Positions 1-8,885 are shown, counted from the first letter of the stretch. The stretch is DNA of 64,000 nt from Pseudomonas sp. NFR16 (GCF_900108875.1 NZ_FNYJ01000005.1:1-64000), one strand, 5' to 3'. A program made the numbers and translations. Notes: generated by a model from the letters alone, not told the origin.

Positions 1-651
1 GCCGTAGGCCATGGCCTGCTGCAGGCAGTTGGAGTCGTCCGGTTCGACGCCGATCACCTTGATCTCGGGGCGCAGGTATTTGACGTACGCCGCGATACCG
101 GCGATCAGCCCGCCACCGCCGACCGGCACGAAGATCGCGTCGAGCTTGCCCTGATGCTGACGCAGGATTTCCATGGCGACCGTGCCTTGTCCGGCGATGG
201 TGTCAGGGTCGTCGTAAGGGTGAATGTAGACGTAGCCTTTTTCCTCGACCAGCTTCAGGGAATACGCCAGCGCCTCGGGGAAAGAGTCGCCGTGCAGCAC
301 CACTTTGCCGCCGCGCGAGCGCACGCCTTCGACCTTGATCTCCGGCGTCGTCCTGGGCATGACGATAGTGGCCTTGATGCCGAGCTTTCTGGCCGCCAGC
401 GCCAGACCCTGCGCGTGGTTGCCCGCCGAAGCCGTGACCACGCCGCGGGCAAGTTCCTCGGCGCTCAGTTGCGCCAGCTTGTTGTACGCACCGCGAATCT
501 TGAAGGAGAACACCGGCTGCAGGTCTTCGCGCTTGAGCAGCACTTGGTTGCCCAGTCGCTCGGACAACTGACGAGCGCCCTGCAGCGGGGTTTCCACGGC
601 GACGTCATAGACGCGGGAGGTGAGGATTTTCTTCACGTACTGTTCGAGCAT
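1..651 (-). CDS. ilvA: Threonine ammonia-lyase, biosynthetic (partial, N-terminal 217 residues)
   Basis: Deaminates threonine to 2-oxobutanoate, the first step of isoleucine synthesis, using PLP. The frame starts at an ATG at 651 (MLEQYVKKIL) and runs open through base 1, so the rest of the catalytic domain and the C-terminal regulatory domain are outside the window. The PLP lysine lies in SFKIRGAYNKL (K51), followed by SAGNHAQG and the glycine-rich phosphate loop PVGGGGLIAGIA. It is divergent from rpiA, as in other Pseudomonas. Only the truncation by the window edge is unusual. Confidence 0.95.
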   Translation of the reverse strand, partial: MLEQYVKKILTSRVYDVAVETPLQGARQLSERLGNQVLLKREDLQPVFSFKIRGAYNKLAQLSAEELARGVVTASAGNHAQGLALAARKLGIKATIVMPRTTPEIKVEGVRSRGGKVVLHGDSFPEALAYSLKLVEEKGYVYIHPYDDPDTIAGQGTVAMEILRQHQGKLDAIFVPVGGGGLIAGIAAYVKYLRPEIKVIGVEPDDSNCLQQAMAYG

Positions 652-749
652 CGGAAAGCATCACTGGCGAAAGGGCAAGACCGGGAAGTCTACCCCGCGT
701 CCCGACGCACGACCACACCAAGAGTCAGGCTTTAACGACGGCATGTCGC

Positions 750-755
750 TATAAT
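750..755 (+). promoter_or_regulatory. Candidate -10 box ahead of rpiA
   Basis: A perfect TATAAT lies between the divergent ilvA and rpiA genes, about 145 bases before the rpiA start. I see no convincing -35 at 16-18 bases, so this is a moderate call. If used, the rpiA leader would contain the REP pair at 782-870. Confidence 0.4.
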
Positions 756-781
756 GCCCGCCCTCGGCATATCGCTATCCC

Positions 782-870
782 TTGCAGGAGTGCGCTTGCC
801 CGCGAACGTGCAGTGCCAGCCGATCCATTGGTCATAGGCACAATGCCGTTGTGGGCAAACGCGCTGTGCA
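782..870. repeat. REP-type inverted pair between ilvA and rpiA
   Basis: The left arm reads TGCAGGAGTGCGCTTGCCCG and the right arm is its imperfect inverse (GTGGGCAAACGCGCTGTGCA), separated by about 45 bases. This is the abundant Pseudomonas 'GCGCTTGCCCGCGA' REP family, also seen at 50577 and 53146 in this window. Confidence 0.8.
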
Positions 871-901
871 GGGGACATTTTTCACTGGAGCCAAACCCCG
901 C

Positions 902-1573
902 ATGACCCAGGATCAACTCAAACAGGCCGTCGCCCAGGCCGCCGTCGACTTCATCCTTCCCAAGCTCGACGACAAAAGCATCGTGGGCGTCGGCACCGGC
1001 TCCACCGCCAACTGCTTCATCGATGCGCTGGCACAACACAAAGGCGCATTCGACGGCGCGGTCGCCAGTTCCGAAGCCACCGCAGCGCGCCTGAAAGGCC
1101 ACGGCATTCCGGTGTATGAACTCAACACGGTCAGCGACCTTGAGTTCTACATCGACGGCGCCGATGAAAGCGACGAGCACTTGAACCTGATCAAGGGCGG
1201 CGGCGCAGCACTGACCCGCGAAAAAATCGTCGCGGCGGTCGCCAAGACATTCATCTGCATTGCCGATGGCAGCAAGCTGGTGCCGGTGCTGGGTGCGTTC
1301 CCGCTGCCCGTTGAAGTCATCCCGATGGCACGCAGTCATGTGGCGCGGCAACTGGTGAAACTGGGCGGTGATCCGGTTTATCGCGAAGGCGTGGTAACGG
1401 ACAACGGCAACATCATCCTCGACGTTCACAACATGAACATCACCCGTCCGGCGGAGCTTGAAGCACAGATCAACGCCATCGTGGGCGTGGTCACCAACGG
1501 CCTGTTCGCAGCGCGCTCAGCCGATCTGCTGCTCTTGGGCACTCAGGAAGGCGTGAAAACCCTGACGCGCTGA
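902..1573 (+). CDS. rpiA: Ribose-5-phosphate isomerase A
   Basis: Interconverts ribose-5-phosphate and ribulose-5-phosphate in the non-oxidative pentose phosphate pathway, in the cytoplasm. The product is 223 residues, the normal family length. Visible motifs are the phosphate loop GVGTGSTANCF (G29-F39), DGADE with D85 and D88, and KGGGAALTREK with K98 and E107, which correspond to the catalytic residues of E. coli RpiA. I chose ATG 902 (MTQDQLKQ) because it matches the family N-terminus; the frame extends upstream only through REP sequence. It is divergent from ilvA. Confidence 0.97.
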   Translation: MTQDQLKQAVAQAAVDFILPKLDDKSIVGVGTGSTANCFIDALAQHKGAFDGAVASSEATAARLKGHGIPVYELNTVSDLEFYIDGADESDEHLNLIKGGGAALTREKIVAAVAKTFICIADGSKLVPVLGAFPLPVEVIPMARSHVARQLVKLGGDPVYREGVVTDNGNIILDVHNMNITRPAELEAQINAIVGVVTNGLFAARSADLLLLGTQEGVKTLTR

Positions 1574-1676
1574 TCATCAGCATCCCCCACGCGTCGTGGC
1601 AGTTGAGGAATCACGACCTTCGTGACCAGCCTCGCTGCCACTGCTCAAGGCGCGCGGAAGAGCGTGACTGAGCGGC

Positions 1677-2585
1677 TTACTTCTTCCTGAACGCATAAAA
1701 CAGGTTCGGCTCGCTCACCACGTACAGCGTGCCGTCATCACCCATCGCAATGCCCTCGGCCTGGGGCACACTGCGTTCAAGGCCCATGCTGCCTTTGCTC
1801 AGCGACACGTTGGCCACCGGCCGCCCTTGGGTATCGAGCTCGAGAATCTGCCGCGACTCATCCGACAGCGCCAGCAAATGCCCGCTGCGCTCATCGAATT
1901 GCAAACTGGACAGGTCGCGCACGAACAGCCCGGCATCGCGCTGCCTGCTCGAAGTGACTTCCAGAATATTGGTGGGATCGGCATTGGCGCGGGGGAAGCC
2001 GCGCACTTCGATGATCTGCACCGGCTTGCGCTCCTTGGCCACAAACAGACGTTGACCCTGGTTGTCATAGGCCAACCCTTCAAAACCGCTGTTGCCGCCC
2101 GCGCCCACTCCCAACGTCAGCTGCTCGGCTTGCCTGGCATCGAGGGCGACGGTGGTGTCGTCGACCTGCACCTTGATCAAACGCTGACCATGCTCATCGC
2201 TGATCACATAAGTGCCGGGGCTGATGTACTCCACCGCTTCGGCATCGCCAAACCCGGTCAGACGAATGCGCCGCAGCACCTGCCCGTCAAGACTCAGCTC
2301 GACGAGTTCCGGGTGTTTATTGGTGACCGTGAAGAGGGTTTTGCGCTGCGGGTCGTAGCTTAGCGCTGAAACGTCGTCGAGCCCCTCAATGACTTTGCCT
2401 TCGACCACCACTTCGAACTCATCAAGCCCCAGCGCCTGTGCGTCGGTGGATTGCCAGAACACATGCCAGTTGAACCAAAGCCGCTCGATGACGCGGTACT
2501 CGCGGGCGGTGAAGTACAACGCCGCAAGCACAACCACGACGAGCAAGGTGAGCAGGATGCTCTTGAGGGGCGACAAACGGGTCAT
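1677..2585 (-). CDS. SdiA-regulated-family (YjiK-like) membrane-anchored beta-propeller, copy 1
   Basis: A 302-residue protein with one N-terminal membrane helix (about residues 8-25), followed by a periplasmic domain with repeated short beta motifs such as LSYDPQRKTLFTVT, GFEGLAYD and the ending VSEPNLFYAFRKK. This pattern fits the SdiA-regulated/YjiK family of predicted propellers, whose biochemical role is not known to me. The next gene upstream on the same strand (2699-3622) is a clear paralogue with nearly the same C-terminus, so the pair looks like an old tandem duplication. No catalytic residues can be assigned. Confidence 0.8.
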   Translation of the reverse strand: MTRLSPLKSILLTLLVVVVLAALYFTAREYRVIERLWFNWHVFWQSTDAQALGLDEFEVVVEGKVIEGLDDVSALSYDPQRKTLFTVTNKHPELVELSLDGQVLRRIRLTGFGDAEAVEYISPGTYVISDEHGQRLIKVQVDDTTVALDARQAEQLTLGVGAGGNSGFEGLAYDNQGQRLFVAKERKPVQIIEVRGFPRANADPTNILEVTSSRQRDAGLFVRDLSSLQFDERSGHLLALSDESRQILELDTQGRPVANVSLSKGSMGLERSVPQAEGIAMGDDGTLYVVSEPNLFYAFRKK

Positions 2586-2698
2586 GCGGACAGCTCAGCA
2601 TCGAAAAGGGGCCGCTTTAATACCACTTTCCGATGAAGCCTGGCTTAACAACCGCCGTTGAGGTAACCGGCGGACACAAAAAAAACAGTGCCGTCAGG

Positions 2699-3622
2699 TC
2701 ACTGCTTTTTCTTGAACGAGTAAAACAGGTTCGGCTCGCTCACCATATAAAGAGTGCCGTTTTCATCCATCGTCACGCCTTCTGCGCGCGGGATCGTCTC
2801 GCTCAATCCATTGAAGCCGTGCAGCAGGGTCATGAAGCTCACCTGATTCCCCTTCTCGTCCAGCTCCAGCAGCATGTGCGACTCGGCAGACAGCACCAGC
2901 AGATGCCCGGTCTTCTGGTGCGCATACAGCGAGGAAAGGTTGCGCACGATGAGGTTGTCGTTGATCAGTTTCTTCTTCGTGCCGTCCACTTTGCCGCTGA
3001 CGTCAGCCTTCAGACTGTACAGCGCCGGCGGCCGCTCCTCGCCAAACAGGAACTGTTGGTTGCGCGGATCCCAGGCGATCCCTTCGAAGGCTTTGTTCTG
3101 ATCCTTCGAAGGGCCAAGGTCATATTTGGGGAAGTCAGCAATGTTCAGCGTCTTGGTGTCCGGCGTCACCGTGACCACAGTCACCAGGTGTTGACGCTCG
3201 TCGACGATCGCGATCCGGCCATCACCCAGAACAGCCAGGGCCTCCGGATTGCTCCAGCCAACGAGCGGAATCTTGCGGATGACATCGCCTGTCAGGGTCA
3301 ATTGCGACAGGAATGCATTTTTGCCCATGACCGCATACAGCGTCTTGCTCGCCGGGTCGTAGGACACATCGGACGCCTCGTCCTTTTCCATCCCCGCCAG
3401 CGGCTTGGCGTCGATGTCGACCTGATAATCCGGCAGCCAGACGCTGGCCGCCCGTTCGGCCGGCGTTACGCTGCGCTCACGCAACCACAACAGACCCCGG
3501 TCATTCCAGTCCCATGCGAACGACAGGCCGGCCAGGATCACCAGAACGGCGATCAGTAGCCATGCCCAGCGCACGCGCCGGCGGCTCTTGGTTGGGGTCA
3601 GCGTTTGAGCATTAACGGCCAT
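2699..3622 (-). CDS. SdiA-regulated-family (YjiK-like) membrane-anchored beta-propeller, copy 2
   Basis: A 307-residue paralogue of the gene at 1677-2585. A basic N-terminus (KSRRRVRW) precedes one membrane helix (about residues 19-38), and the rest should be periplasmic. Shared blocks include VSYDPASKTLYAVMGKN, FEGIAWDP and the C-terminal VSEPNLFYSFKKKQ. AGGA precedes ATG 3622 by about 9 bases. About 110 bases separate the two copies, so they may be co-transcribed with this one first. Function unknown; family call by motif pattern. Confidence 0.8.
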   Translation of the reverse strand: MAVNAQTLTPTKSRRRVRWAWLLIAVLVILAGLSFAWDWNDRGLLWLRERSVTPAERAASVWLPDYQVDIDAKPLAGMEKDEASDVSYDPASKTLYAVMGKNAFLSQLTLTGDVIRKIPLVGWSNPEALAVLGDGRIAIVDERQHLVTVVTVTPDTKTLNIADFPKYDLGPSKDQNKAFEGIAWDPRNQQFLFGEERPPALYSLKADVSGKVDGTKKKLINDNLIVRNLSSLYAHQKTGHLLVLSAESHMLLELDEKGNQVSFMTLLHGFNGLSETIPRAEGVTMDENGTLYMVSEPNLFYSFKKKQ

Positions 3623-3745
3623 CGAGGCAATCCTGAGAAAGTACGTCCATGGGCACAGCGCGGCGCCGCGGTCGGCGAGGAATTATCCAGATCGTTTGTG
3701 AAAAAAACGGCAACGCATCGGGCTGGAACAGGCATTCAACCGGGT

Positions 3746-3783
3746 AAAACAAAAAGGCCGCCTGCAAAGTTTCGCAGGCGGCC
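3746..3783 (-). terminator. Rho-independent terminator of the FAH-family gene
   Basis: Perfect 10-bp stem GGCCGCCTGC / GCAGGCGGCC with a short loop. On the minus strand it is followed by a U-rich tract (AAACAAAAA on the plus strand). It lies directly after the stop of the gene at 3806. Confidence 0.9.
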
Positions 3784-3805
3784 CTCACTGGCCGGTCCGG
3801 ATCGA

Positions 3806-4471
3806 TCAGCGCACGTCGCTTTCGAAACGGCTGTGGCCAGGCAGCTCCAGCACGATCTGATCGCCGACGTTGAACGGCCCGACGCCAGCGGGCGTACCGG
3901 TCATGATCAAGTCGCCGGCTTGCAAGGAGAACTGCGAGGCCATGTGCTGAATCATCGGCACGATAGGGTTGAGCATCTGGCTGCTGTTGCCATCCTGACG
4001 AACCTCACCGTTGATGCTCAGCCGAATGGCGATATCGGTCAGGTCAGGGTAACGGTCAGCCGAGACGAACGGAGCGATGACTGCTGCGCCGTCGAAGGAT
4101 TTGGCGATTTCCCACGGCAGACCTTTTTCCTTGAGCCGGGATTGCACATCGCGCAGCGTCAGATCCAGTCCCGGTGCGAAGCCGGAAATGGCGTCCAGCA
4201 CCTCTTCACGACTCGGATTCTTGCTCAGCGGTTTACCGATCAGCACCACGATTTCGGCTTCGTAATGCACCGAACCGCGATCCTGCGGAATGCTGAACCC
4301 GCCTTCGAGCTCGACGACGCAGCTGCCGGGCTTGATGAACAGCAGCGGCTCGGTCGGCACCGGGTTGTCCAGTTCCTTGGCGTGCTCGGCGTAATTGCGG
4401 CCGATGCAGACGACCTTGCCCAGTGGAAAGTGCACCTTCGTTCCGTCGACATACTTGTGCTGGTAGCTCAT
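3806..4471 (-). CDS. Fumarylacetoacetate hydrolase family protein (FAHD1/YcgM type)
   Basis: A 221-residue single-domain FAH protein, the size of YcgM/FAHD1 enzymes that hydrolyse acylpyruvates or decarboxylate oxaloacetate. Motifs are GRNYAEHAKEL near the N-terminus, LFIKP, and the metal-binding acidic cluster around VHYEAEIVVLIGK (E-x-E), with a later aspartate region FAPGLDLTLRD. It lies just downstream of the flavoprotein at 4520 on the same strand (48-base gap), so the two may form an operon handling oxo- or hydroxy-acid side products. The exact substrate cannot be read from sequence. Confidence 0.85.
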   Translation of the reverse strand: MSYQHKYVDGTKVHFPLGKVVCIGRNYAEHAKELDNPVPTEPLLFIKPGSCVVELEGGFSIPQDRGSVHYEAEIVVLIGKPLSKNPSREEVLDAISGFAPGLDLTLRDVQSRLKEKGLPWEIAKSFDGAAVIAPFVSADRYPDLTDIAIRLSINGEVRQDGNSSQMLNPIVPMIQHMASQFSLQAGDLIMTGTPAGVGPFNVGDQIVLELPGHSRFESDVR

Positions 4472-4519
4472 GAGCGCTCCTGAATACGAGATCGGCTTGT
4501 TATAGGTGAGAACCGTCGC

Positions 4520-5914
4520 TTAAACCGCGAAGATCTTGCCCGGGTTCATGATGCCGTTCGGATCGAACACCGCTTTAACTGCCTTCATGTATTCGATTTC
4601 CACAGCCGAGCGGCTGTACTCCAGATAGTCGCGCTTGGTCATGCCCACGCCGTGTTCTGCGGAGATGGAGCCGTTGTAGCGCTGAACGATCTCGAACACC
4701 CACTTGTTCACCGTCGCACATTTGGCGAAAAACTCATCCTTGCTCAAGTTTTCAGGCTTGAGGATGTTCAGGTGCAGGTTACCGTCGCCGATGTGACCGA
4801 ACCACACAATCTCGAAGTCCGGGTAATGCTGGCCAACGATGGCGTCGACATCGGCCAGGAACGCCGGGACTTTCGACACGGTCACGGAGATGTCGTTCTT
4901 GTACGGGGTGAAGTGCGAGATGGTCTCGGAAATGAATTCGCGCAGCTTCCACAGATTCTGCAGCTGCTGCTCGCTCTGGCTCATCACGCCGTCCAGCACC
5001 CAGCCCTGCTCGACGCAGTGCTCGAACGTTTCCAGTGCGTGGTTGGCCACCTCTTCGGTCGTGGCTTCGAATTCGAGCAGCGCATAGAACGGGCACTCGG
5101 TCGCAAACGGCGACGGGACATCGCCTCGCGCCATGACTTTGGCCAGCGCCTTGTCGGAGAAGAACTCGAACGCGGTCAGGTCCAGCTTGCTCTGGAAGGC
5201 GTGCAGCACCGGCATGATCGCGTTGAAGTCAGTGGTGCCGAGCACCATCGCCGTCAGGTTTTTCGGAGCGCGATCCAGACGCATCGTCGCTTCGACCACA
5301 AAGCCCAGCGTGCCTTCTGCGCCGATGAACAACTGGCGCATGTCGTAGCCGGTCGCGTTCTTGATCAGGTCCTTGTTCAGCTCGAGAATGTCGCCCTTGC
5401 CCGTGACGACCTTCATGCCAGCGACCCAGTTACGGGTCATGCCGTAACGGATGACCTTGATCCCGCCCGCGTTGGTGCCGATGTTGCCGCCGATATGACT
5501 CGAACCGGACGAGGCGAAGTCGACCGGGTAATAAAGGCCGTTCTCTTCCGCCAGGTGCTGCAACTGCTTGGTGACCACGCCAGGCTGGCAGACAGCGGTA
5601 CGGTCGGTGAGATTGAGCTCCAGCACCTGATTCATGTAATCGAACGCAACGACCACTTCGCCATTGGACGCCACGGCCGCCGCCGAGAGCCCGGTCCGGC
5701 CGCCCGATGGCACCAGTGCGACCTTGCGTTCGTTAGCCCAGCGGACGATGGCCTGAACCTGCTCGGTGGTCTTCGGAAACACGATTGCCATCGGCGCAGG
5801 CGCGAAGTGCTTGGTGTGATCCTTGCCGTAAAACTCAAGGGAATCGGCATCGGCAAGTACTTTGCCAGGCTCAACCAGGGTCTTCAGTTCATCAATCAGG
5901 GCAGGATGTGTCAT
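4520..5914 (-). CDS. FAD-binding oxidoreductase, probable D-2-hydroxyglutarate dehydrogenase
   Basis: A GlcD/D2HGDH-type flavoprotein of about 464 residues. The FAD_binding_4 domain shows VPSGGRTGLSAAAV and SSHIGGNIGTNAGG; the C-terminal FAD-oxidase domain shows WFGHIGDGNLHLN, GSISAEHGVGM and DPNGIMNPGKIF. ATG 5914 (MTHPALID) is preferred over an upstream in-frame ATG at 5938. It is divergent from serA. In Pseudomonas, SerA is reported to make D-2-hydroxyglutarate as a by-product and this neighbour recycles it, so the context supports the assignment. Other D-hydroxy-acid substrates remain possible. Confidence 0.85.
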   Translation of the reverse strand: MTHPALIDELKTLVEPGKVLADADSLEFYGKDHTKHFAPAPMAIVFPKTTEQVQAIVRWANERKVALVPSGGRTGLSAAAVASNGEVVVAFDYMNQVLELNLTDRTAVCQPGVVTKQLQHLAEENGLYYPVDFASSGSSHIGGNIGTNAGGIKVIRYGMTRNWVAGMKVVTGKGDILELNKDLIKNATGYDMRQLFIGAEGTLGFVVEATMRLDRAPKNLTAMVLGTTDFNAIMPVLHAFQSKLDLTAFEFFSDKALAKVMARGDVPSPFATECPFYALLEFEATTEEVANHALETFEHCVEQGWVLDGVMSQSEQQLQNLWKLREFISETISHFTPYKNDISVTVSKVPAFLADVDAIVGQHYPDFEIVWFGHIGDGNLHLNILKPENLSKDEFFAKCATVNKWVFEIVQRYNGSISAEHGVGMTKRDYLEYSRSAVEIEYMKAVKAVFDPNGIMNPGKIFAV

Positions 5915-5990
5915 CGACAGAACTCTCGAACAATTCATGGTGATCCTGAGAACGGCTCACGTCGCAGGAGCGGGTATTTAGCGGGGCACA

Positions 5991-6002
5991 TATGCTAGCA
6001 TA
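5991..6002. promoter_or_regulatory. 12-bp palindrome between the D2HGDH-type gene and serA
   Basis: TATGCTAGCATA is a perfect palindrome in the short divergent intergenic region. It resembles two overlapping -10 elements facing opposite ways and could also be an operator. No regulator is visible nearby. Confidence 0.35.
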
Positions 6003-6118
6003 CCGCCCCCGCAGAGACGTGCCTGAGGCCGACCTGCGGAGGCGCCGTTGCGCCGTGAGGCCAGCTTTGAGGCTGACCATTCCCTGCCATTTTTTCTCCG
6101 GGACACAGGTTTACGCAG

Positions 6119-7348
6119 ATGAGCAAGACTTCCCTCGACAAGAGCAAGATCAAGTTCCTTCTTCTCGAAGGCGTCCATCAATCCGCAGTCGACGTCCTCA
6201 AGGCCGCCGGTTACACCAGCATCGAGTACCACACCAAGTCTCTGCCGGAAGCCGAGCTGAAGGAAAAGATTGCCGACGCTCACTTCATCGGTATCCGCTC
6301 CCGCACCCAACTGACCGAAGAACTGTTCGACAGCGCCAAGAAACTGGTCGCAGTGGGCTGCTTCTGCATCGGCACCAACCAGGTTGATCTGAACGCAGCC
6401 CGCGAGCGCGGCATTGCCGTGTTCAACGCCCCTTACTCCAACACCCGTTCGGTCGCCGAACTGGTGCTGGCAGAGGCGATCCTGTTGCTGCGCGGCATCC
6501 CGGAGAAAAACGCGTCCTGCCACCGTGGCGGCTGGATCAAGAGCGCGGCCAACTCGTTCGAAATCCGTGGCAAGAAGCTGGGCATCATCGGTTACGGCTC
6601 GATCGGCACGCAGTTGTCGGTTCTGGCCGAAGGCCTGGGCATGCAGGTGTTTTTCTACGATCCACTGACCAAGCTGCCGCTGGGCAACGCGACCCAGGTT
6701 CCGAGCCTGCATGAGCTGCTGGGTCTGGCTGACATCGTCTCCCTGCACGTGCCTGAGCTGCCATCCACCCAAATGATGATTGGCGAGACCGAAATCCGCG
6801 CCATGAAGAAAGGCGCCATCCTGATCAACGCTGCACGTGGCACCGTGGTCGATCTCGACGCACTGGCCGGCGCGATCAAGGACAAGCACCTGATCGGCGC
6901 CGCCATCGACGTGTTCCCGGTCGAGCCGCGCTCCAACGACGACGAGTTCGAAAGCCCGTTGCGTGGCCTGGATAACGTCATCCTGACCCCGCACATCGGT
7001 GGCTCGACTGCCGAAGCCCAGGCCAACATCGGTCTGGAAGTCGCGGAAAAACTGGTCAAGTACAGCGACAACGGGACGTCGGTGTCTTCGGTCAACTTCC
7101 CTGAAGTGGCCCTGCCTGCTCACCCGGGCAAGCATCGCCTGCTGCACATCCACGAAAACATTCCGGGCGTGCTCAGCGAAATCAACAAGGTGTTCGCGGA
7201 AAACGGCATCAACATCTCCGGTCAATTCCTGCAGACCAACGAGAATGTCGGTTACGTGGTGATCGACGTCGACGCCGAATACTCCGATCTGGCGCAAGAA
7301 AAGCTCCAGCAGATCAAAGGCACCATCCGCAGCCGCGTGTTGTTCTAA
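6119..7348 (+). CDS. serA: D-3-phosphoglycerate dehydrogenase
   Basis: Catalyses the first committed step of serine synthesis, oxidising 3-phosphoglycerate with NAD. The 409 residues match the E. coli-type enzyme. Order: N-terminal substrate-binding half, NAD-binding Rossmann motif GYGSIGTQLSVLAEGLGM, catalytic regions INAARGTVVDLDAL and LTPHIGGSTAEAQ, then a C-terminal ACT domain (HENIPGVLSEINKVFAENGI) that in the family binds serine for feedback inhibition. It is divergent from the D-2-hydroxyglutarate-dehydrogenase-type gene and ends at a strong bidirectional terminator. Confidence 0.97.
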   Translation: MSKTSLDKSKIKFLLLEGVHQSAVDVLKAAGYTSIEYHTKSLPEAELKEKIADAHFIGIRSRTQLTEELFDSAKKLVAVGCFCIGTNQVDLNAARERGIAVFNAPYSNTRSVAELVLAEAILLLRGIPEKNASCHRGGWIKSAANSFEIRGKKLGIIGYGSIGTQLSVLAEGLGMQVFFYDPLTKLPLGNATQVPSLHELLGLADIVSLHVPELPSTQMMIGETEIRAMKKGAILINAARGTVVDLDALAGAIKDKHLIGAAIDVFPVEPRSNDDEFESPLRGLDNVILTPHIGGSTAEAQANIGLEVAEKLVKYSDNGTSVSSVNFPEVALPAHPGKHRLLHIHENIPGVLSEINKVFAENGINISGQFLQTNENVGYVVIDVDAEYSDLAQEKLQQIKGTIRSRVLF

Positions 7349-7365
7349 GCCCTCTTGAAGGGCGC

Positions 7366-7395
7366 AAAAAAGGAGACCTTGGGTCTCCTTTTTTT
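7366..7395. terminator. Bidirectional terminator between serA and the DUF4399 gene
   Basis: Stem AAAAAAGGAGACC / GGTCTCCTTTTTT with a 3-base loop gives U-tracts on both strands. It can end both serA and the convergent gene at 7425. Confidence 0.92.
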
Positions 7396-7424
7396 GTGCG
7401 TGGCGATTGGCGAGGATCGACGTG

Positions 7425-7862
7425 TTATTTGACGGTGATCGTGATCTTCTGCGACTCAACCACTGGGTTCAGCGGCACGTGATTCTTGTCGCCCACCAGC
7501 AGCTGCAGCGTGTGCTGACCCGGAGTGAGGTTCAGCTCGGTCTCGGTCTGGCCTTTGCCGAAGTGGCGAATGTTGTCGGTAGTGGGCAACGGTGCGCTCA
7601 TGTCAGGCTGGTCTTTGACGTCGATCAGCAAGTGATGATGACCGGTCTCGGGCACATCGACGCCCGCCGGCGCGACGCCCATGCCTTTCAAGCCGAACTG
7701 CACTTTAAAGGTGCCGTTTACCGTCGCTCCGTCCTTGGGCGAGATGATGTACACCTCGGCACCGGCAGGCGACGGCGTGCGCGGGACATCCGCCGCCTGA
7801 GCCACACATGCAGCCCCGAGCAACAGCGCGGCAAAGGCAGTTTTTGCGAATAAGGTCTTCAT
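7425..7862 (-). CDS. DUF4399 domain-containing periplasmic protein
   Basis: A 145-residue exported protein. A signal peptide (MKTLFAKTAFAALLLGAACV, then AQA before the mature chain) is followed by an all-beta domain with ISPKDGATVNGTFKVQFGL, GHHHLLIDV and TPGQHTLQLLVGD, the pattern of DUF4399. I chose ATG 7862 because GGGAGAG sits 4-5 bases upstream; an in-frame upstream ATG at 7886 lacks this. The histidine run GHHH suggests metal binding, but no function is established. It is convergent with serA. Confidence 0.85.
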   Translation of the reverse strand: MKTLFAKTAFAALLLGAACVAQAADVPRTPSPAGAEVYIISPKDGATVNGTFKVQFGLKGMGVAPAGVDVPETGHHHLLIDVKDQPDMSAPLPTTDNIRHFGKGQTETELNLTPGQHTLQLLVGDKNHVPLNPVVESQKITITVK

Positions 7863-8052
7863 GATCTCTCCCGTTCTGGATTTCATAGGCGCTCAGTGCT
7901 GACGGAAGCTCGGCTCGGCAGGCAGGGAACGCTCAGGTACGGTCTTTACCTTAGCGCTATCCGGCCATGGGCACGTCGGGCGAACGGATTTATGTAGAAG
8001 ATTTCATCTTTGCAAACGCCGTCGTCGGGCAATGCCGTTGCAGCGGCGGCCG

Positions 8053-8700
8053 TCAGAGCTCCAGCGGATCATTGCCACGCCGGCGGAACCAGCCGGTCAG
8101 CGACAGGCGCTCACGCGTGGACGGCAAAACCTCGTGCGGCATATCGCCCGACAGAAACACCACCAGACAGCCACCGGTGGGCTGCACGTCGTACTCGACG
8201 CCATCCTTGAGGTACATGCGCAACTGACCGCCATGCTCGGGCAACCAGGCGTCGTTGAGGTAGATCACCGCAGACACCATGCGCTTGTCGTCATCGCGAA
8301 AGCGGTCGACGTGCTTACGGTAGAAAGCGCCTGGCGGGTACAGCGCAAAATGGCTTTCGAAGTCTTCAAGCCCCAGAAACAAGCCGCGATTGAGGGCCTG
8401 ACGCAAGCTGTCCATCAGTGCCAGATAACGATCGCAAGGCTCGGCCTGACCGGCCTCCAGCCACTGAATGTGATCACCGCGAATGCCTTCGCGAACCTCC
8501 TGAGCTGGCCCGCGTCCGACGGCAGCAGGCGCAAGCTCGCCTTCGGCTGCGCGCGTGCGGCACTCAAGCGCCAGCTCGCGGGTCAGGCTGTCGGGCAGGA
8601 AGATGTTCTGCTGCGACCAGCCACGCTCGGCCAGGTCGTCGACGATTCGCAACAGCAACGGGTGATCGGGGGATATGTGCATGGCGCGCATAGTATCCAT
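8053..8700 (-). CDS. 2-oxoglutarate/Fe(II)-dependent oxygenase (prolyl-4-hydroxylase-like)
   Basis: A 215-residue protein with the iron-binding HVD dyad in YRKHVDRFRDDD, a conserved jelly-roll strand (VIYLNDAW...GGQLRMYL), the distal histidine in SGDMPHEV, and the 2-oxoglutarate arginine in RERLSLTGWFRRR. The substrate is unknown; bacterial relatives hydroxylate protein prolines. The start is uncertain: ATGs at 8700, 8691 and 8682 are all in frame and none has a strong ribosome site. It is divergent from the DUF2059 gene. Confidence 0.85.
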   Translation of the reverse strand: MDTMRAMHISPDHPLLLRIVDDLAERGWSQQNIFLPDSLTRELALECRTRAAEGELAPAAVGRGPAQEVREGIRGDHIQWLEAGQAEPCDRYLALMDSLRQALNRGLFLGLEDFESHFALYPPGAFYRKHVDRFRDDDKRMVSAVIYLNDAWLPEHGGQLRMYLKDGVEYDVQPTGGCLVVFLSGDMPHEVLPSTRERLSLTGWFRRRGNDPLEL

Positions 8701-8885
8701 ACGCCGGTGAATCCGACAGAGCCCGCGGTCTGCCGGAACAAGAATATTTTGTCACCGGGGAAAACCCGCTGCACACCGACACGAAAACGGCCGAACCCAC
8801 GGGTTTTCTTGGGGTCTGGCAACTGTTAACTCGACAAATCCCCGCCGCCCCGCCGAGAATAGCGGCCTGCCGACAGGAGTCTCTA

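Noticed and set aside
5978..7459. Long minus-strand open frame opposite serA (493 codons)
   Set aside because: Antisense shadow of a GC-rich gene; the product is rich in H, Q, R and V with no family pattern, while serA is unmistakable.
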